A stretch of DNA of 64,000 nucleotides from Ascidiimonas aurantiaca (GTDB taxonomy: Bacteria > Bacteroidota > Bacteroidia > Flavobacteriales > Flavobacteriaceae). The translations under genes and the position numbers were made by a program. The stretch lies in NCBI RefSeq assembly GCF_037646345.1, contig NZ_JBBEWR010000002.1, forward strand, positions 310,001 through 374,000. The letters run 5' to 3'. A model generated the notes under the pieces. That model did no database searches and was not told the DNA's origin. It saw only the letters and a program-made list of their open reading frames with translations. Below, one piece after another: positions 1 to 8,605 of the stretch (its first letter is position 1; every line of letters begins with the position of its first letter).

Positions 1-262
1 AACAATGGTTTCGTTTTTCATACTTAAAGGGCTTAATATATTAACGAATGATGGATGTATTTACAGGAAAAAAAGATTAAAAATCCTTATATGACTGATT
101 ATGATTAAATTAAACCAGATTAAACATTATTTTAACCTTAAGATTTCTTTATATAATGCAAAATTAGTCAATTAAATAAAGCTGCAAAACATAATGTTTC
201 GAGAAAATAGATTTATTTTGTGATAAATTGTGTTTAACCAAATAATGTTCAAAAAGTAAGCC

Positions 263-790
263 ATGAAAAGATTATTAATACCTGTATTTTGTATGCTCGC
301 TTTGGCAGGATGCAAAGAGAATAAGGATAAGGATAAGGAAACAGTTGTTGCCGAAAAAGAGATACAACCGGTAATAAATGAAAAACAAGAAGTGCAACTA
401 TTTGGAGAAACTTTTGAACCCGGTGATGTGTATGACTCAAAGAAAATGGCATTGACTCTTGACGGTATGGAAATTGGCGACAGTATTAATGTACAATTCA
501 CTGCTAAAGTGAATGATGTATGTAAAGCCAAGGGATGCTGGATGAAGCTTGATCTGGGAAAAGGAGAAGAGATGATGGTGAAGTTTAAGGATTATGGTTT
601 TTTTGTTCCTATGGACATAGACGGTAAAGAAGTAGTTATTAACGGAAAAGCCTTTATAGGAGAAATGTCGGTAGATGAGCAGCGTCATTATGCTGAAGAT
701 GCAGGAAGTACACCCGAAGAAATTGCAGCTATTACTATTCCTAAAAAAACTTACTCGTACGAGGCGGTAGGGGTGATTATAAAACAATAG
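263..790 (+). CDS. DUF4920-like lipoprotein
   Basis: 175 residues. The N-terminus is a lipoprotein signal peptide with lipobox LALAGC (lipidated Cys about residue 17), followed by a Lys/Glu-rich linker, so the protein should be membrane-anchored outside the cytoplasm. From about residue 45 on it resembles the DUF4920 family of Bacteroidota (features such as GCWMKL and a GKEVVINGKA segment). Those proteins have no established function; a metal- or ligand-binding fold has been suggested by the conserved Cys, but that is not shown here. The stop codon abuts the GTG start of mnmD, so the two genes are probably cotranscribed. Family call is by recall of motifs. Confidence 0.75.
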   Translation: MKRLLIPVFCMLALAGCKENKDKDKETVVAEKEIQPVINEKQEVQLFGETFEPGDVYDSKKMALTLDGMEIGDSINVQFTAKVNDVCKAKGCWMKLDLGKGEEMMVKFKDYGFFVPMDIDGKEVVINGKAFIGEMSVDEQRHYAEDAGSTPEEIAAITIPKKTYSYEAVGVIIKQ

Positions 791-1456
791 GTGAAGCGCA
801 GCATAATAACTACGGCAGATGGTGCCCATACTATATTCTTAGAAGAATGGAACGAACAGTATCACTCCCGGCATGGAGCGGTACAGGAAGCCAGACACGT
901 TTTTATTAAAATGGGCCTTAAGCTTTTTAGGAACCGCCATTTACGTATTCTGGAAATGGGATTTGGCACAGGTTTGAATGCCTTTATTACGCTACTTGAA
1001 GCTCCTTTATTACGACTCAAAGTCCAATATACAGGATTAGAGGCATATCCTGTGCCCAAAGAAGAATATCAACTTCTTAACTATCCGGAGAAACTGTGTG
1101 TACCTGAAAAGAAAGAGTTATTTGCAGAATTGCACACGTTGCCCTGGGAAGTCTCCTCATTTCTGACTCCTGATTTTGAAATCATAAAAAGAAAGCAGCG
1201 TTTTGAAGATTTTGCCGAAACTGCTGGTTTTGATTTAATTTATTTTGATGCTTTTGGTGCCCGGGTACAACCTGAACTCTGGACAGAGATCATGTTTGCT
1301 AAAATGTATAGTGCTTTAAATAACAACGGCGTGCTGGTAACCTATTCTGCCAAAGGAAGTGTAAGAAGAGCCATGCAATCAGTCGGTTTTGAGGTAGAGC
1401 GATTACCGGGCCCACCCGGAAAAAGAGAAATGCTGAGAGCCTTAAAATCAATATGA
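791..1456 (+). CDS. mnmD: tRNA U34 methyltransferase MnmD-like
   Basis: 221 residues with the glycine-rich SAM-binding motif EMGFGTGLNA at about residues 56-65 and the DUF752/MnmC methyltransferase-domain signature (YFDAFGARVQPELW near 150-165, then TYSAKGSVRRAM near 185-196). In bacteria with a stand-alone MnmD this enzyme performs the last methylation to 5-methylaminomethyl-(2-thio)uridine at tRNA position 34. The FAD oxidase domain present in E. coli MnmC is absent. The GTG start directly follows the stop of the upstream lipoprotein gene, which suggests translational coupling; no better ATG is available near the N-terminus. Confidence 0.85.
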   Translation: MKRSIITTADGAHTIFLEEWNEQYHSRHGAVQEARHVFIKMGLKLFRNRHLRILEMGFGTGLNAFITLLEAPLLRLKVQYTGLEAYPVPKEEYQLLNYPEKLCVPEKKELFAELHTLPWEVSSFLTPDFEIIKRKQRFEDFAETAGFDLIYFDAFGARVQPELWTEIMFAKMYSALNNNGVLVTYSAKGSVRRAMQSVGFEVERLPGPPGKREMLRALKSI

Positions 1457-1583
1457 TCCATCTTAATACAAGCGTATTTATAAATATGGCACTTTACTCC
1501 CGGCGAGCGTTGTGTTAAACCTTTTTAAAACCCTTCTCTTACCTGCTCAATAATATGTAACTTTAAAAAGTAAAGAAAAAAAA

Positions 1584-2531
1584 ATGAAAATATTAATTAC
1601 AGGAGCAACGGGGTTGGTAGGGAATGAAATTGTACGTCTCTGTCATAAAAAGGGTTTTCCTGTTCATTTTTTAACAACAAACCCTTCAAAGCGTGATCAT
1701 TTGGAAGGCGCCAAAGGTTTTTACTGGAACCCTTCAAAAAATGAAATAGATATGGACTGTTTTGAAGGGGTAACAGCCATTATTAATCTGGCAGGTGCAA
1801 ATATCGCACAGAGATGGACTGCATCTTACAAGAAAACCATTCTAAGAAGTCGGGTTGACTCCCTATCCCTTTTAAAACAGGCTATAGACCGGCTTGAGGA
1901 TCATAATATTACCTCTTTCGTCTCTGCGTCTGCCATAGGGATCTATCCGTCTTCACTTTCAGAATATTATGAAGAAGATCTTGATAAGCCCGATACATCT
2001 TTTTTGGGTACGGTGACACAAAAATGGGAAAAGGCAGCTCTCGAAATTGAACAGACTAGTATCCCCGTTAGTATTATTCGTATAGGCTTGGTGCTGTCTT
2101 CTCAGGGAGGTGCTCTTCCTAAAATAGTAAAACCGGTTCGTTTGTATGCAGGAGCTGCTTTTGGAAGCGGAGAACAATGGCAGTCCTGGATTCATATAAC
2201 TGACTTGGCAGATATGTTCCTGTTCCTGATCTCAAATGAGATGGAAGGTATATATAATGGAGTGGCACCCAATCCCATTACAAATAAAAAACTCGTAAAT
2301 GAGACAGCATGTGTACTTCGTAAAAAAATAGTACTTCCCAATATTCCTTCTTTTGTTCTAAAAATGCTACTGGGTGAGATGAGCACTATTGTACTTTCGA
2401 GCCAAAGGGTAAGTAGTAAAAAAATAGAAAGAGAAGGTTTTGTGTTTAGACATCCAAATAGCAAAGGAGCATTAGAAGAAATCCTTCTTGAAAAAACAAA
2501 TACTTCCAGCCAAGAACAGGCAGTAACTTAA
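1584..2531 (+). CDS. TIGR01777/SDR39U1-type NAD(P)-dependent epimerase
   Basis: 315 residues. The N-terminal GATGLVG (residues 7-13) is the Rossmann TGxxGxxG dinucleotide motif of extended short-chain dehydrogenases. NLAGANIAQRW (about 68-78), the SASAIGIYP segment near 114 and a C-terminal DUF1731-like region match the YfcH/SDR39U1 subfamily. The substrate of this subfamily is unknown. The gene stands alone with 127 bp upstream and ends about 50 bp before the grpE regulatory region. Confidence 0.85.
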   Translation: MKILITGATGLVGNEIVRLCHKKGFPVHFLTTNPSKRDHLEGAKGFYWNPSKNEIDMDCFEGVTAIINLAGANIAQRWTASYKKTILRSRVDSLSLLKQAIDRLEDHNITSFVSASAIGIYPSSLSEYYEEDLDKPDTSFLGTVTQKWEKAALEIEQTSIPVSIIRIGLVLSSQGGALPKIVKPVRLYAGAAFGSGEQWQSWIHITDLADMFLFLISNEMEGIYNGVAPNPITNKKLVNETACVLRKKIVLPNIPSFVLKMLLGEMSTIVLSSQRVSSKKIEREGFVFRHPNSKGALEEILLEKTNTSSQEQAVT

Positions 2532-2575
2532 ACTGTTTTCTCAAACTTAAAAGTGTTTTAGGTATCTTTTTTTGT

Positions 2576-2586
2576 GACATTTTGAC
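2576..2586. promoter_or_regulatory. GACATTTTGAC repeat upstream of grpE
   Basis: GACATTTTGAC, part of a tandem GACATTTT direct repeat, lies directly upstream of the grpE promoter. The reverse complement of the palindrome upstream of hsp20 (35039-35049) is GACATTTTGTC, one base different. The match between two heat-shock genes suggests a shared regulator site; the regulator is unknown. Confidence 0.4.
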
Positions 2587-2599
2587 ATTTTAAAAGAAT

Positions 2600-2615
2600 T
2601 GGCAGTACTTTTGCC
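2600..2615 (+). promoter_or_regulatory. sigma-54-type promoter of grpE-dnaJ
   Basis: TGGCAGTACTTTTGCC has the -24 GG (2601-2602) and -12 GC (2613-2614) at exactly the canonical spacing, with good flanking consensus (TTGGCA, TTTGC). The element ends 35 bp before the ATG. An overlapping housekeeping reading is also possible: TTGACA (2582-2587), 18 bp, TACTTTTG (2606-2613). The same GG-N10-GC occurs before hsp20, where the housekeeping element is off-register, which favours sigma-54. Confidence 0.5.
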
Positions 2616-2649
2616 ATCTTTTAAAAGATGCAAAAAAGTGGTAAAAAAT

Positions 2650-3189
2650 ATGAGTAAAGAAGATAAATCGGTAAAAAATAAAAAAACAAAAAGGGAAAAT
2701 ACAGCAACTGCGACTGCTGAAGACCGTGAAGTAGTTGTGAACCGCGAAGTAGAGTTACAGGAAGAACTGGCAAAAGAAAAAGATAAATTCCTGAGACTGT
2801 TTGCCGAATTTGAAAATTACAAAAAAAGAACTGCCAAAGAGCGTATAGATCTTTTTAAAACGGCTAATCAGGATGTATTACAGGCTCTGCTACCCATTTT
2901 AGATGATTTTGACCGTGCTCTTGCCGAAATAATCAAATCAGATAACAATGAACTTTTTAAGGGCGTTGTACTTATTTCAGATAAATTAAGAGAAACGCTT
3001 AAGAATAAGGGGCTAGAACAAATAGAGATCCAGGTGGGAGACGTTTTTGATGCAGATCTTCACGAAGCGGTTACGCAAATCCCTGCTCCTTCTAATGATA
3101 TGAAAGGAAAGATCATTGATGTGATTGAGAAAGGATATAAGTTGGGAGATAAAGTAATCAGGTATCCCAAGGTGGTAGTTGGGCAGTAA
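2650..3189 (+). CDS. grpE: Nucleotide exchange factor GrpE
   Basis: 179 residues from the ATG at 2650. An in-frame TTG at 2599 would extend the protein by 17 residues but lies inside the promoter element, so I reject it. After a charged, disordered N-terminus comes a long coiled coil (about 35-75) with FAEFENYKKR, the GrpE dimer helix, then LLPILDDFDRAL and the C-terminal beta domain with DLHEAVTQIP and VIEKGYKLGDKVIR, the signature of the family. GrpE releases ADP from DnaK. It is followed 36 bp later by dnaJ; dnaK itself is not in the window. Confidence 0.97.
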   Translation: MSKEDKSVKNKKTKRENTATATAEDREVVVNREVELQEELAKEKDKFLRLFAEFENYKKRTAKERIDLFKTANQDVLQALLPILDDFDRALAEIIKSDNNELFKGVVLISDKLRETLKNKGLEQIEIQVGDVFDADLHEAVTQIPAPSNDMKGKIIDVIEKGYKLGDKVIRYPKVVVGQ

Positions 3190-3225
3190 TACTCATTTAT
3201 AAGACAACTACAGAAATACAAAAGT

Positions 3226-4344
3226 ATGAAACAGGATTATTACGATATACTGGGGATAAATAAGGGTGCATCTGCGGCCGAAATTAAAAAGGCCTACAGA
3301 AAAAAAGCAATTGAATATCACCCCGACAAAAACCCGGGAGATAAAGAAGCAGAAGAAAAATTCAAACAAGCTGCCGAGGCATACGAGGTGTTGAGTGATC
3401 CCGACAAAAAAGCTAAGTATGACCAATATGGACATGCAGCATTTGAAGGGGCCGGAGGCTTTAATGGCGGAGGTATGAATATGGAGGATATATTCAGTCA
3501 GTTTGGTGATATTTTTGGAAGTGCTTTTGGTGGCGGATTTAGTGGATTTGGCGGTTTTAGCGGAGGCGGCCAGAGAAGAGTAAAAGGCAGTAATTTAAGA
3601 ATACGCGTAAAGTTAGTCCTGGAAGAGATAGCCAACGGCGTTGAGAAAAAAGTAAAAGTAAGAAGGAAAGTTCAGGCACAGGGCGTCACCTATAAAACCT
3701 GTTCTACCTGTAATGGAATGGGACAAGTCACCAGAATTACCAATACCATATTAGGAAGAATGCAAACCTCTGCCCCCTGTAATACCTGTGGGGGAAGCGG
3801 GCAAATCATGGACCACCGCCCTTCAGGAACCGATGCACACGGTTTAATATTTAAAGAAGAAACCGTATCCATAAAAATACCACCGGGCGTAGTAGATGGA
3901 ATGCAGCTAAAGGTATCAGGAAAAGGAAATGAAGCACCAGGTAATGGTATTTCGGGAGATCTTATAGTTGCTATTGAAGAGCAGGAGCATGCTACTCTTA
4001 AAAGAGAAGGGGACAACTTGCATTATGATCTGTATATAAGCTTTCCCGAAGCAGTTTTAGGTACCTCCAAAGAAATAGATACTGTTACCGGAAAAGTAAG
4101 GATCAAGCTGGAAGAAGGCATACAATCAGGAAAGATATTAAGGTTGCGAAGTAAAGGAATTCCCAGTGTAAATGGTTACGGAAAAGGAGACCTCCTGGTA
4201 CATGTAAGTGTATGGACCCCGCAAAGCCTTACGAAAGAACAAAAAGAGTTTTTCGAGAAAATGGAAGAAGATCAAAATTTCATTCCAAAACCTCAAAAAG
4301 AAGACAAATCTTTTTTCGAAAAAGTGAAAGATATGTTTTCTTAA
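3226..4344 (+). CDS. dnaJ: Co-chaperone DnaJ with two zinc-binding motifs
   Basis: 372 residues. J domain at 1-70 with HPD at 32-34, a Gly/Phe-rich linker at about 75-117, a zinc region, then the peptide-binding C-terminal domains. The zinc region shows only two CxxCxGxG motifs (159-166 and 185-192) instead of the four of classical DnaJ, so probably only one zinc centre forms; the core between them (ITNTILGRMQTSAP) fits what I recall of flavobacterial DnaJ. It stimulates DnaK ATPase and delivers unfolded clients. Probably cotranscribed with grpE. Confidence 0.96.
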   Translation: MKQDYYDILGINKGASAAEIKKAYRKKAIEYHPDKNPGDKEAEEKFKQAAEAYEVLSDPDKKAKYDQYGHAAFEGAGGFNGGGMNMEDIFSQFGDIFGSAFGGGFSGFGGFSGGGQRRVKGSNLRIRVKLVLEEIANGVEKKVKVRRKVQAQGVTYKTCSTCNGMGQVTRITNTILGRMQTSAPCNTCGGSGQIMDHRPSGTDAHGLIFKEETVSIKIPPGVVDGMQLKVSGKGNEAPGNGISGDLIVAIEEQEHATLKREGDNLHYDLYISFPEAVLGTSKEIDTVTGKVRIKLEEGIQSGKILRLRSKGIPSVNGYGKGDLLVHVSVWTPQSLTKEQKEFFEKMEEDQNFIPKPQKEDKSFFEKVKDMFS

Positions 4345-4352
4345 ATTAATGT

Positions 4353-4381
4353 TTGTTTTAAATAAAAAAAATGTATATTTG
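4353..4381 (+). promoter_or_regulatory. Promoter (TTTG / TATATTTG) downstream of dnaJ
   Basis: TTG at 4353-4355, an 18-bp spacer and TATATTTG at 4374-4381 fit the Bacteroidota -33/-7 consensus (TTTG, TANNTTTG). It points into the intergenic space before the ABC exporter genes and lies upstream of a terminator-like hairpin at 4436-4475, so it may make a short transcript or an attenuated leader. Confidence 0.5.
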
Positions 4382-4435
4382 ATATACCGCTAGCAAAGCC
4401 TAGTGTTAATTTTTTCTTTTTCATAGCAATTTTTT

Positions 4436-4475
4436 CCCATCCTTGATATTCAAATTAAGGGTGGGTTTTGTTTTT
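4436..4475 (+). terminator. Terminator-like hairpin between dnaJ and the ABC genes
   Basis: CCCATCCTT (4436-4444) pairs with AAGGGTGGG (4457-4465) across a 12-nt loop, with one G-U wobble, followed by TTTTGTTTTT. It can end dnaJ transcription and also the transcript predicted from the promoter at 4353-4381. Confidence 0.7.
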
Positions 4476-4587
4476 AAAGCGTAATCTTTTGTAATAAATA
4501 GGCCATATCAAGGGTATTTCAATATCTTTGGCAACACATCGTTATTACACTGTAGAAACAGATGTAAACAGAATAATACCACTGCAT

Positions 4588-5511
4588 ATGAATTACTTGC
4601 TGGAAGCAAAAGAAGTCTCAAAAAAGTTCGGTGACTTTACAGCTTTGAATCAGGTGTCGATAGCTGTACCAACAGGCAGCATTTTTGGCTTATTAGGGCC
4701 TAATGGAGCCGGTAAAACTACATTAATTCGTATTATAAACCAAATAACCTATCCAGATGAAGGGACCGTTATACTTAATGGAAAACCCCTCCAGCCCCAT
4801 CACATTGCCATGATAGGGTATTTGCCGGAAGAAAGAGGACTTTATAAAAGTATGAAGGTGGGAGAGCAGGCATTATATCTGGCCCGTCTTAAAGGAATGG
4901 AAAAACAGGAAGCACAGGCACAATTGAAATACTGGTTTGAACATCTTAATATAGGAGACTGGTGGAACAAAAAAGTACAAGAACTTTCCAAAGGGATGGC
5001 TCAAAAAGTACAATTCATAGTCACTGTTCTACACCGCCCCAAGCTTCTTATTTTTGATGAGCCTTTTAGTGGTTTTGACCCTATTAATGCCAACCTTATA
5101 AAAGATGAAATTCTCAAACTAAGACAGGAAGGTGCTACGGTCATTTTCTCAACGCATCGCATGGAGTCAGTAGAAGAGCTTTGTGACCATATTGCCCTTA
5201 TCAATAGATCAGAAAAAATTCTCGATGGTAAGTTGATCGATATCAAAAAGCAATATCGAAACAATACTTTTGACATTGCCCTCGAAACAGAAAACAAACA
5301 AACGCTGAGAAGTGATCTGGAAACTAAATTTCAGGTTACCGATGCTTTTTTTAACACCGTGGGCGATGAATTGAAGCTTCGGGTTATGTTAAAAAATGGA
5401 GATTCTGCAAACGATTTGTTTGTATATCTTTCAAAAAAAGCACAAATCACTCATTTTACAGAAGTAATACCTTCTGTTAATGACATATTTATTCAAACCG
5501 TTAAAAACTAA
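4588..5511 (+). CDS. ABC transporter ATP-binding protein (NatA-like)
   Basis: 307 residues from ATG 4588. An in-frame TTG 60 bp upstream lies inside a TATCTTTG promoter-like element (4523-4530) and is rejected. Walker A GPNGAGKT at 37-44, signature LSKGMA at 133-138, Walker B LLIFDEP at 153-159 with the D-loop SGFDP, then the H-loop STHRMES. The C-terminal extension is of the DUF4162 type seen in NatA/CcmA-like exporters. It energises the permease encoded next; the stop and the permease start share a base (TAATG), so they are coupled. The substrate cannot be told from sequence. Confidence 0.93.
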   Translation: MNYLLEAKEVSKKFGDFTALNQVSIAVPTGSIFGLLGPNGAGKTTLIRIINQITYPDEGTVILNGKPLQPHHIAMIGYLPEERGLYKSMKVGEQALYLARLKGMEKQEAQAQLKYWFEHLNIGDWWNKKVQELSKGMAQKVQFIVTVLHRPKLLIFDEPFSGFDPINANLIKDEILKLRQEGATVIFSTHRMESVEELCDHIALINRSEKILDGKLIDIKKQYRNNTFDIALETENKQTLRSDLETKFQVTDAFFNTVGDELKLRVMLKNGDSANDLFVYLSKKAQITHFTEVIPSVNDIFIQTVKN

Positions 5512-6860
5512 TGATTGCAATGGGGAAGTTAGGCTTAATCATTAAAAGGGAATACCTGGCCAAAGTAAGGAATAAATCCTTTATAGTGATGACTATATTG
5601 AGTCCGCTTTTAATTGTAGCTATGATAGCCCTTATAGTTTATCTGGCCCAGGTAAACAACGATGAGAAGAAAATTGTAGCTATCCTGGACGAGAGTACCT
5701 TTTTTGAAAATGTTTTCGAAACCAATTCGAAGATGTCGTACATCTATTTTAAAGATATTTCGCTGCAGCAAGCTAAAGATTCGGTAACGTCTTTTGGATA
5801 TTTTGGACTTCTTCATATTCCCCGGGAAAACACTATTGAAGCAGTAGCACATAACGTTTCATTTTTCTCGGCAAAAGCACCCGGGATGAGTATTCTTGAG
5901 AAACTCGAATCAGTTATTAATAACAAGGTAAGGGAAGAAAAACTGAAAAATTACGGAGTACCGCTGGGCGATCTCAACAGCCTGAGTGAAAAATTCGAGA
6001 TCACTACAGAAACATTTACCGGAGAGCGTAACCTTAAAGGGATAAGTGAGATAAAGGCCATTATTGGAGGGGTTTTCGGGTATCTTATTATGATGTTTAT
6101 TATTGTGTACGGTGCTTTTGTGATGCGCAGTGTGATAGAAGAGAAAACCAGCCGTATCATAGAGGTAATTATTTCATCAGTAAAGCCTTTTCAGCTTATG
6201 ATGGGTAAAATAATAGGGACATCCCTGGCCGGGATCACACAGTTTGTAATATGGATCATTTCTGCAGGAACCCTTTCCTTATTGGTTTTATCTTTAATGG
6301 GTATAGACACTCAAGAGTTAAACACCTTAGCACCTATGTCTTCCGAAGTATCGGAGACTATGAAAAAAGTTTCCGAAACCGAAACAGATACCTTCCAGCT
6401 TTATGCGTATGAGTTACTGAATATACCCTGGATAACACTTTTTGTTTCATTTATTTTATATTTCATTCTTGGATATTTAATATACAGCTCTATCTATGCG
6501 GCTATAGGTGCCGCTGTTGATAATGAGACAGACACCCAGCAATTCATGCTTCCGGTAATACTTCCGTTAATGCTGGCTATTTATGTGGGCTTCTTTTCGG
6601 TTTTTGATAATCCGCATGGGCCTATTGCCGTAGGGTTCTCTCTGTTTCCTTTAACATCACCCATAGTGATGCTCATGCGTTTACCATCGGGTATAGGAGC
6701 AGACGGTGTTCCCTGGTGGCAATTATTGGTTTCCATATTTTTGTTAATAATTACATTTATGGCTATTGTCTGGCTTGCTGCCAGAATTTACAGAGTAGGG
6801 ATATTGATGTATGGTAAAAAGCCAAGCTATAAAGATCTTTACAAATGGTTAAAGTATTGA
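5511..6860 (+). CDS. ABC-2 type permease (NatB-like)
   Basis: 449 residues. One N-terminal membrane helix (about 23-46), a large extracytoplasmic domain (about 47-180) and five or six helices in the C-terminal half form the ABC-2/NatB layout. MRSVIEEKTSRIIEVIISSVKP near 205-225 is the conserved cytoplasmic segment of this family. The start overlaps the stop of the ATPase gene by one base. Homologous pairs export Na+ or small molecules; the substrate here is unknown. Confidence 0.9.
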   Translation: MIAMGKLGLIIKREYLAKVRNKSFIVMTILSPLLIVAMIALIVYLAQVNNDEKKIVAILDESTFFENVFETNSKMSYIYFKDISLQQAKDSVTSFGYFGLLHIPRENTIEAVAHNVSFFSAKAPGMSILEKLESVINNKVREEKLKNYGVPLGDLNSLSEKFEITTETFTGERNLKGISEIKAIIGGVFGYLIMMFIIVYGAFVMRSVIEEKTSRIIEVIISSVKPFQLMMGKIIGTSLAGITQFVIWIISAGTLSLLVLSLMGIDTQELNTLAPMSSEVSETMKKVSETETDTFQLYAYELLNIPWITLFVSFILYFILGYLIYSSIYAAIGAAVDNETDTQQFMLPVILPLMLAIYVGFFSVFDNPHGPIAVGFSLFPLTSPIVMLMRLPSGIGADGVPWWQLLVSIFLLIITFMAIVWLAARIYRVGILMYGKKPSYKDLYKWLKY

Positions 6861-6861
6861 T

Positions 6862-7710
6862 ATGGAAAAAATAAAGGAATTTTTATCACTTATAATATAC
6901 AAAAGTGAGGAGGTTTCTATAACCATTAGCACGGTATTATTCATTATTACCGGTTGTCTGGTAGCTTTTTATATGTTGAAGCTCATCAGACGGCTTATTA
7001 CCGCCAAACTTCCCTTAGGCGATAAAAACAAGTTTATAAGCATATTCAAGTTTATAAATTACCTGGTTTATTTGTTAGTGGTTATTATCACTCTAAGCTC
7101 TTCCGGAGTAGATCTGACAGTCTTACTCACGGCTTCTGCCGCTCTTTTTGTAGGTTTAGGTTTTGCTTTACAATACCTCTTTCAGGATATTATCTCAGGT
7201 ATTTTGATCATTCTTGACCAGTCTTTGCATGTAGGTGATGTTATTGAAGTAGAAGATAAAGTGGGAAAAGTAATTGATATTAAATTACGAACTACCCGAG
7301 CTGTAACCAGAGATGATAAAATCATCGTTATTCCCAATCATAAATTCCTGACAGACTCCATTTATAATTATACCCAAAACCACAGGATGACGAGGGAGTC
7401 AGTAAGTGTAGGAGTAGCTTATGGAAGTGATGTAAAGCTGGTTGAGAGACTATTGCTAGAATGTGCCGTAGAGCAAAAAGCAGTGCTTAAAAACCCCAAG
7501 CCATTTGTTTTGTTTGAAGACTTTGGCGATTCGGCACTACTTTTTAGTGTGTATTTTCATATAGGAGACAGTTTTACCGACCCCCTAATTAAAAGTGCCA
7601 TACGGTTTAGAATAGATCAAAAGTTCAGAGATAATGGGGTTAAGATACCCTTTCCACAAAGAGATGTACATTTGTTCTATCCTGAAAAACCCTCTGAAAA
7701 ACCTACCTGA
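6862..7710 (+). CDS. MscS-family mechanosensitive channel
   Basis: 282 residues with about three N-terminal membrane helices. The pore-lining TM3 region holds the Ala/Gly-rich segment ASAALFVGLGFALQ (about 94-107) followed by LFQDIISGILIILDQ, typical of small-conductance MscS channels. The beta domain starts with VGDVIEVEDKVGKV and includes VIPNHKFLTDSIYNY. The C-terminal cytoplasmic alpha/beta domain is complete. It starts one base after the ABC permease stop, so it is in the same transcription unit. Role: tension-gated solute release on osmotic downshock. Confidence 0.9.
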   Translation: MEKIKEFLSLIIYKSEEVSITISTVLFIITGCLVAFYMLKLIRRLITAKLPLGDKNKFISIFKFINYLVYLLVVIITLSSSGVDLTVLLTASAALFVGLGFALQYLFQDIISGILIILDQSLHVGDVIEVEDKVGKVIDIKLRTTRAVTRDDKIIVIPNHKFLTDSIYNYTQNHRMTRESVSVGVAYGSDVKLVERLLLECAVEQKAVLKNPKPFVLFEDFGDSALLFSVYFHIGDSFTDPLIKSAIRFRIDQKFRDNGVKIPFPQRDVHLFYPEKPSEKPT

Positions 7711-7723
7711 TGTACCTGTTTTT

Positions 7724-8596
7724 ATGTTTAAAAATATCCTGATCATATATATGGCCTTTAATTTTGCAGTACCTGCCGTTATCGCTCAGGTAAATGATTT
7801 GGGTGGCGTGGAGTACACTGCTTTTTTGAATGCCGATAATGATCCTGACATCTCTTTTTTAAAAGTTTCGGCCAATATACCCACCAAAATAGGAGATAGA
7901 GGGCATTATATACTTAACGGAATAGGGTACACCAATGTGAGTATAGATTTTAAGACAGAGTATTCTTTTGATACCGCTGAACTTGGAAATTTTCATATTA
8001 TCGAATACACATTCGGATATACTTTTCCCATGAATACACGGTGGCGATTTACCGCACAGTTGAATCCGGCCATAGCATCAAATTTAAGAGCATCTCTCGG
8101 TTTTGATGATTTGGCAATTAATGGCAGTATTATATTCATAAGATCGCTTGAAGGACCCAAAAAAAACAGATTGACACTCGGGCTCGCCTATAGCCAAACC
8201 AGTGGTATTCCCTTTCCACTCCCGTTTATTACCTATTTTAGAGAAATAACCCAAAACCTATCATACACAATAGGGGTTCCCATTACCAAGTTTAAATATT
8301 ATTTAGGAAGAAGGAGAAACAGTGTAGAAGGTTTTTTGAGGTTGTCAGGTTTTTTCTCAAACTTAAGTAACCCTGTTGCCGTAAACGGGCAGGAAGCGAC
8401 AGCTATCAACCTGTCTGGAATAGTAGCAGGTATAGGATACGACCGCTATATAGGAAAACGGTTTAACCTTTTTTTTAAAGCTGGTTACTTTTTCCGGGAT
8501 CAATTACAGTTGAACGATGAAAATCGTGATGAAATATTTGATTTTAATCTTTCTGATACCTTTTATACAAGAGGAGGTTTTCAGTTTAATTTCTAA
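7724..8596 (+). CDS. Outer-membrane beta-barrel protein, DUF6268-like
   Basis: 290 residues from ATG 7724. An earlier in-frame start at 7634 would overlap the MscS gene and hide the signal peptide, so I reject it. Signal peptide about 1-23 (ends near VIAQ). The rest consists of alternating aromatic/polar strands (for example HIIEYTFGYTFPM, RWRFTAQLNPAIAS) and ends in Phe (GGFQFNF), as outer-membrane barrels do. It looks like the DUF6268 family; no function is known. It lies 13 bp after mscS. Confidence 0.7.
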   Translation: MFKNILIIYMAFNFAVPAVIAQVNDLGGVEYTAFLNADNDPDISFLKVSANIPTKIGDRGHYILNGIGYTNVSIDFKTEYSFDTAELGNFHIIEYTFGYTFPMNTRWRFTAQLNPAIASNLRASLGFDDLAINGSIIFIRSLEGPKKNRLTLGLAYSQTSGIPFPLPFITYFREITQNLSYTIGVPITKFKYYLGRRRNSVEGFLRLSGFFSNLSNPVAVNGQEATAINLSGIVAGIGYDRYIGKRFNLFFKAGYFFRDQLQLNDENRDEIFDFNLSDTFYTRGGFQFNF

Positions 8597-8605
8597 GAAA
8601 AAAAT

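Noticed and set aside
2599..2649. Longer GrpE starting at TTG 2599
   Set aside because: The start lies inside the promoter element; ATG 2650 gives a normal GrpE N-terminus.
7634..7723. Longer frame of the outer-membrane protein inside the MscS gene
   Set aside because: It would bury the signal peptide that starts at ATG 7724.
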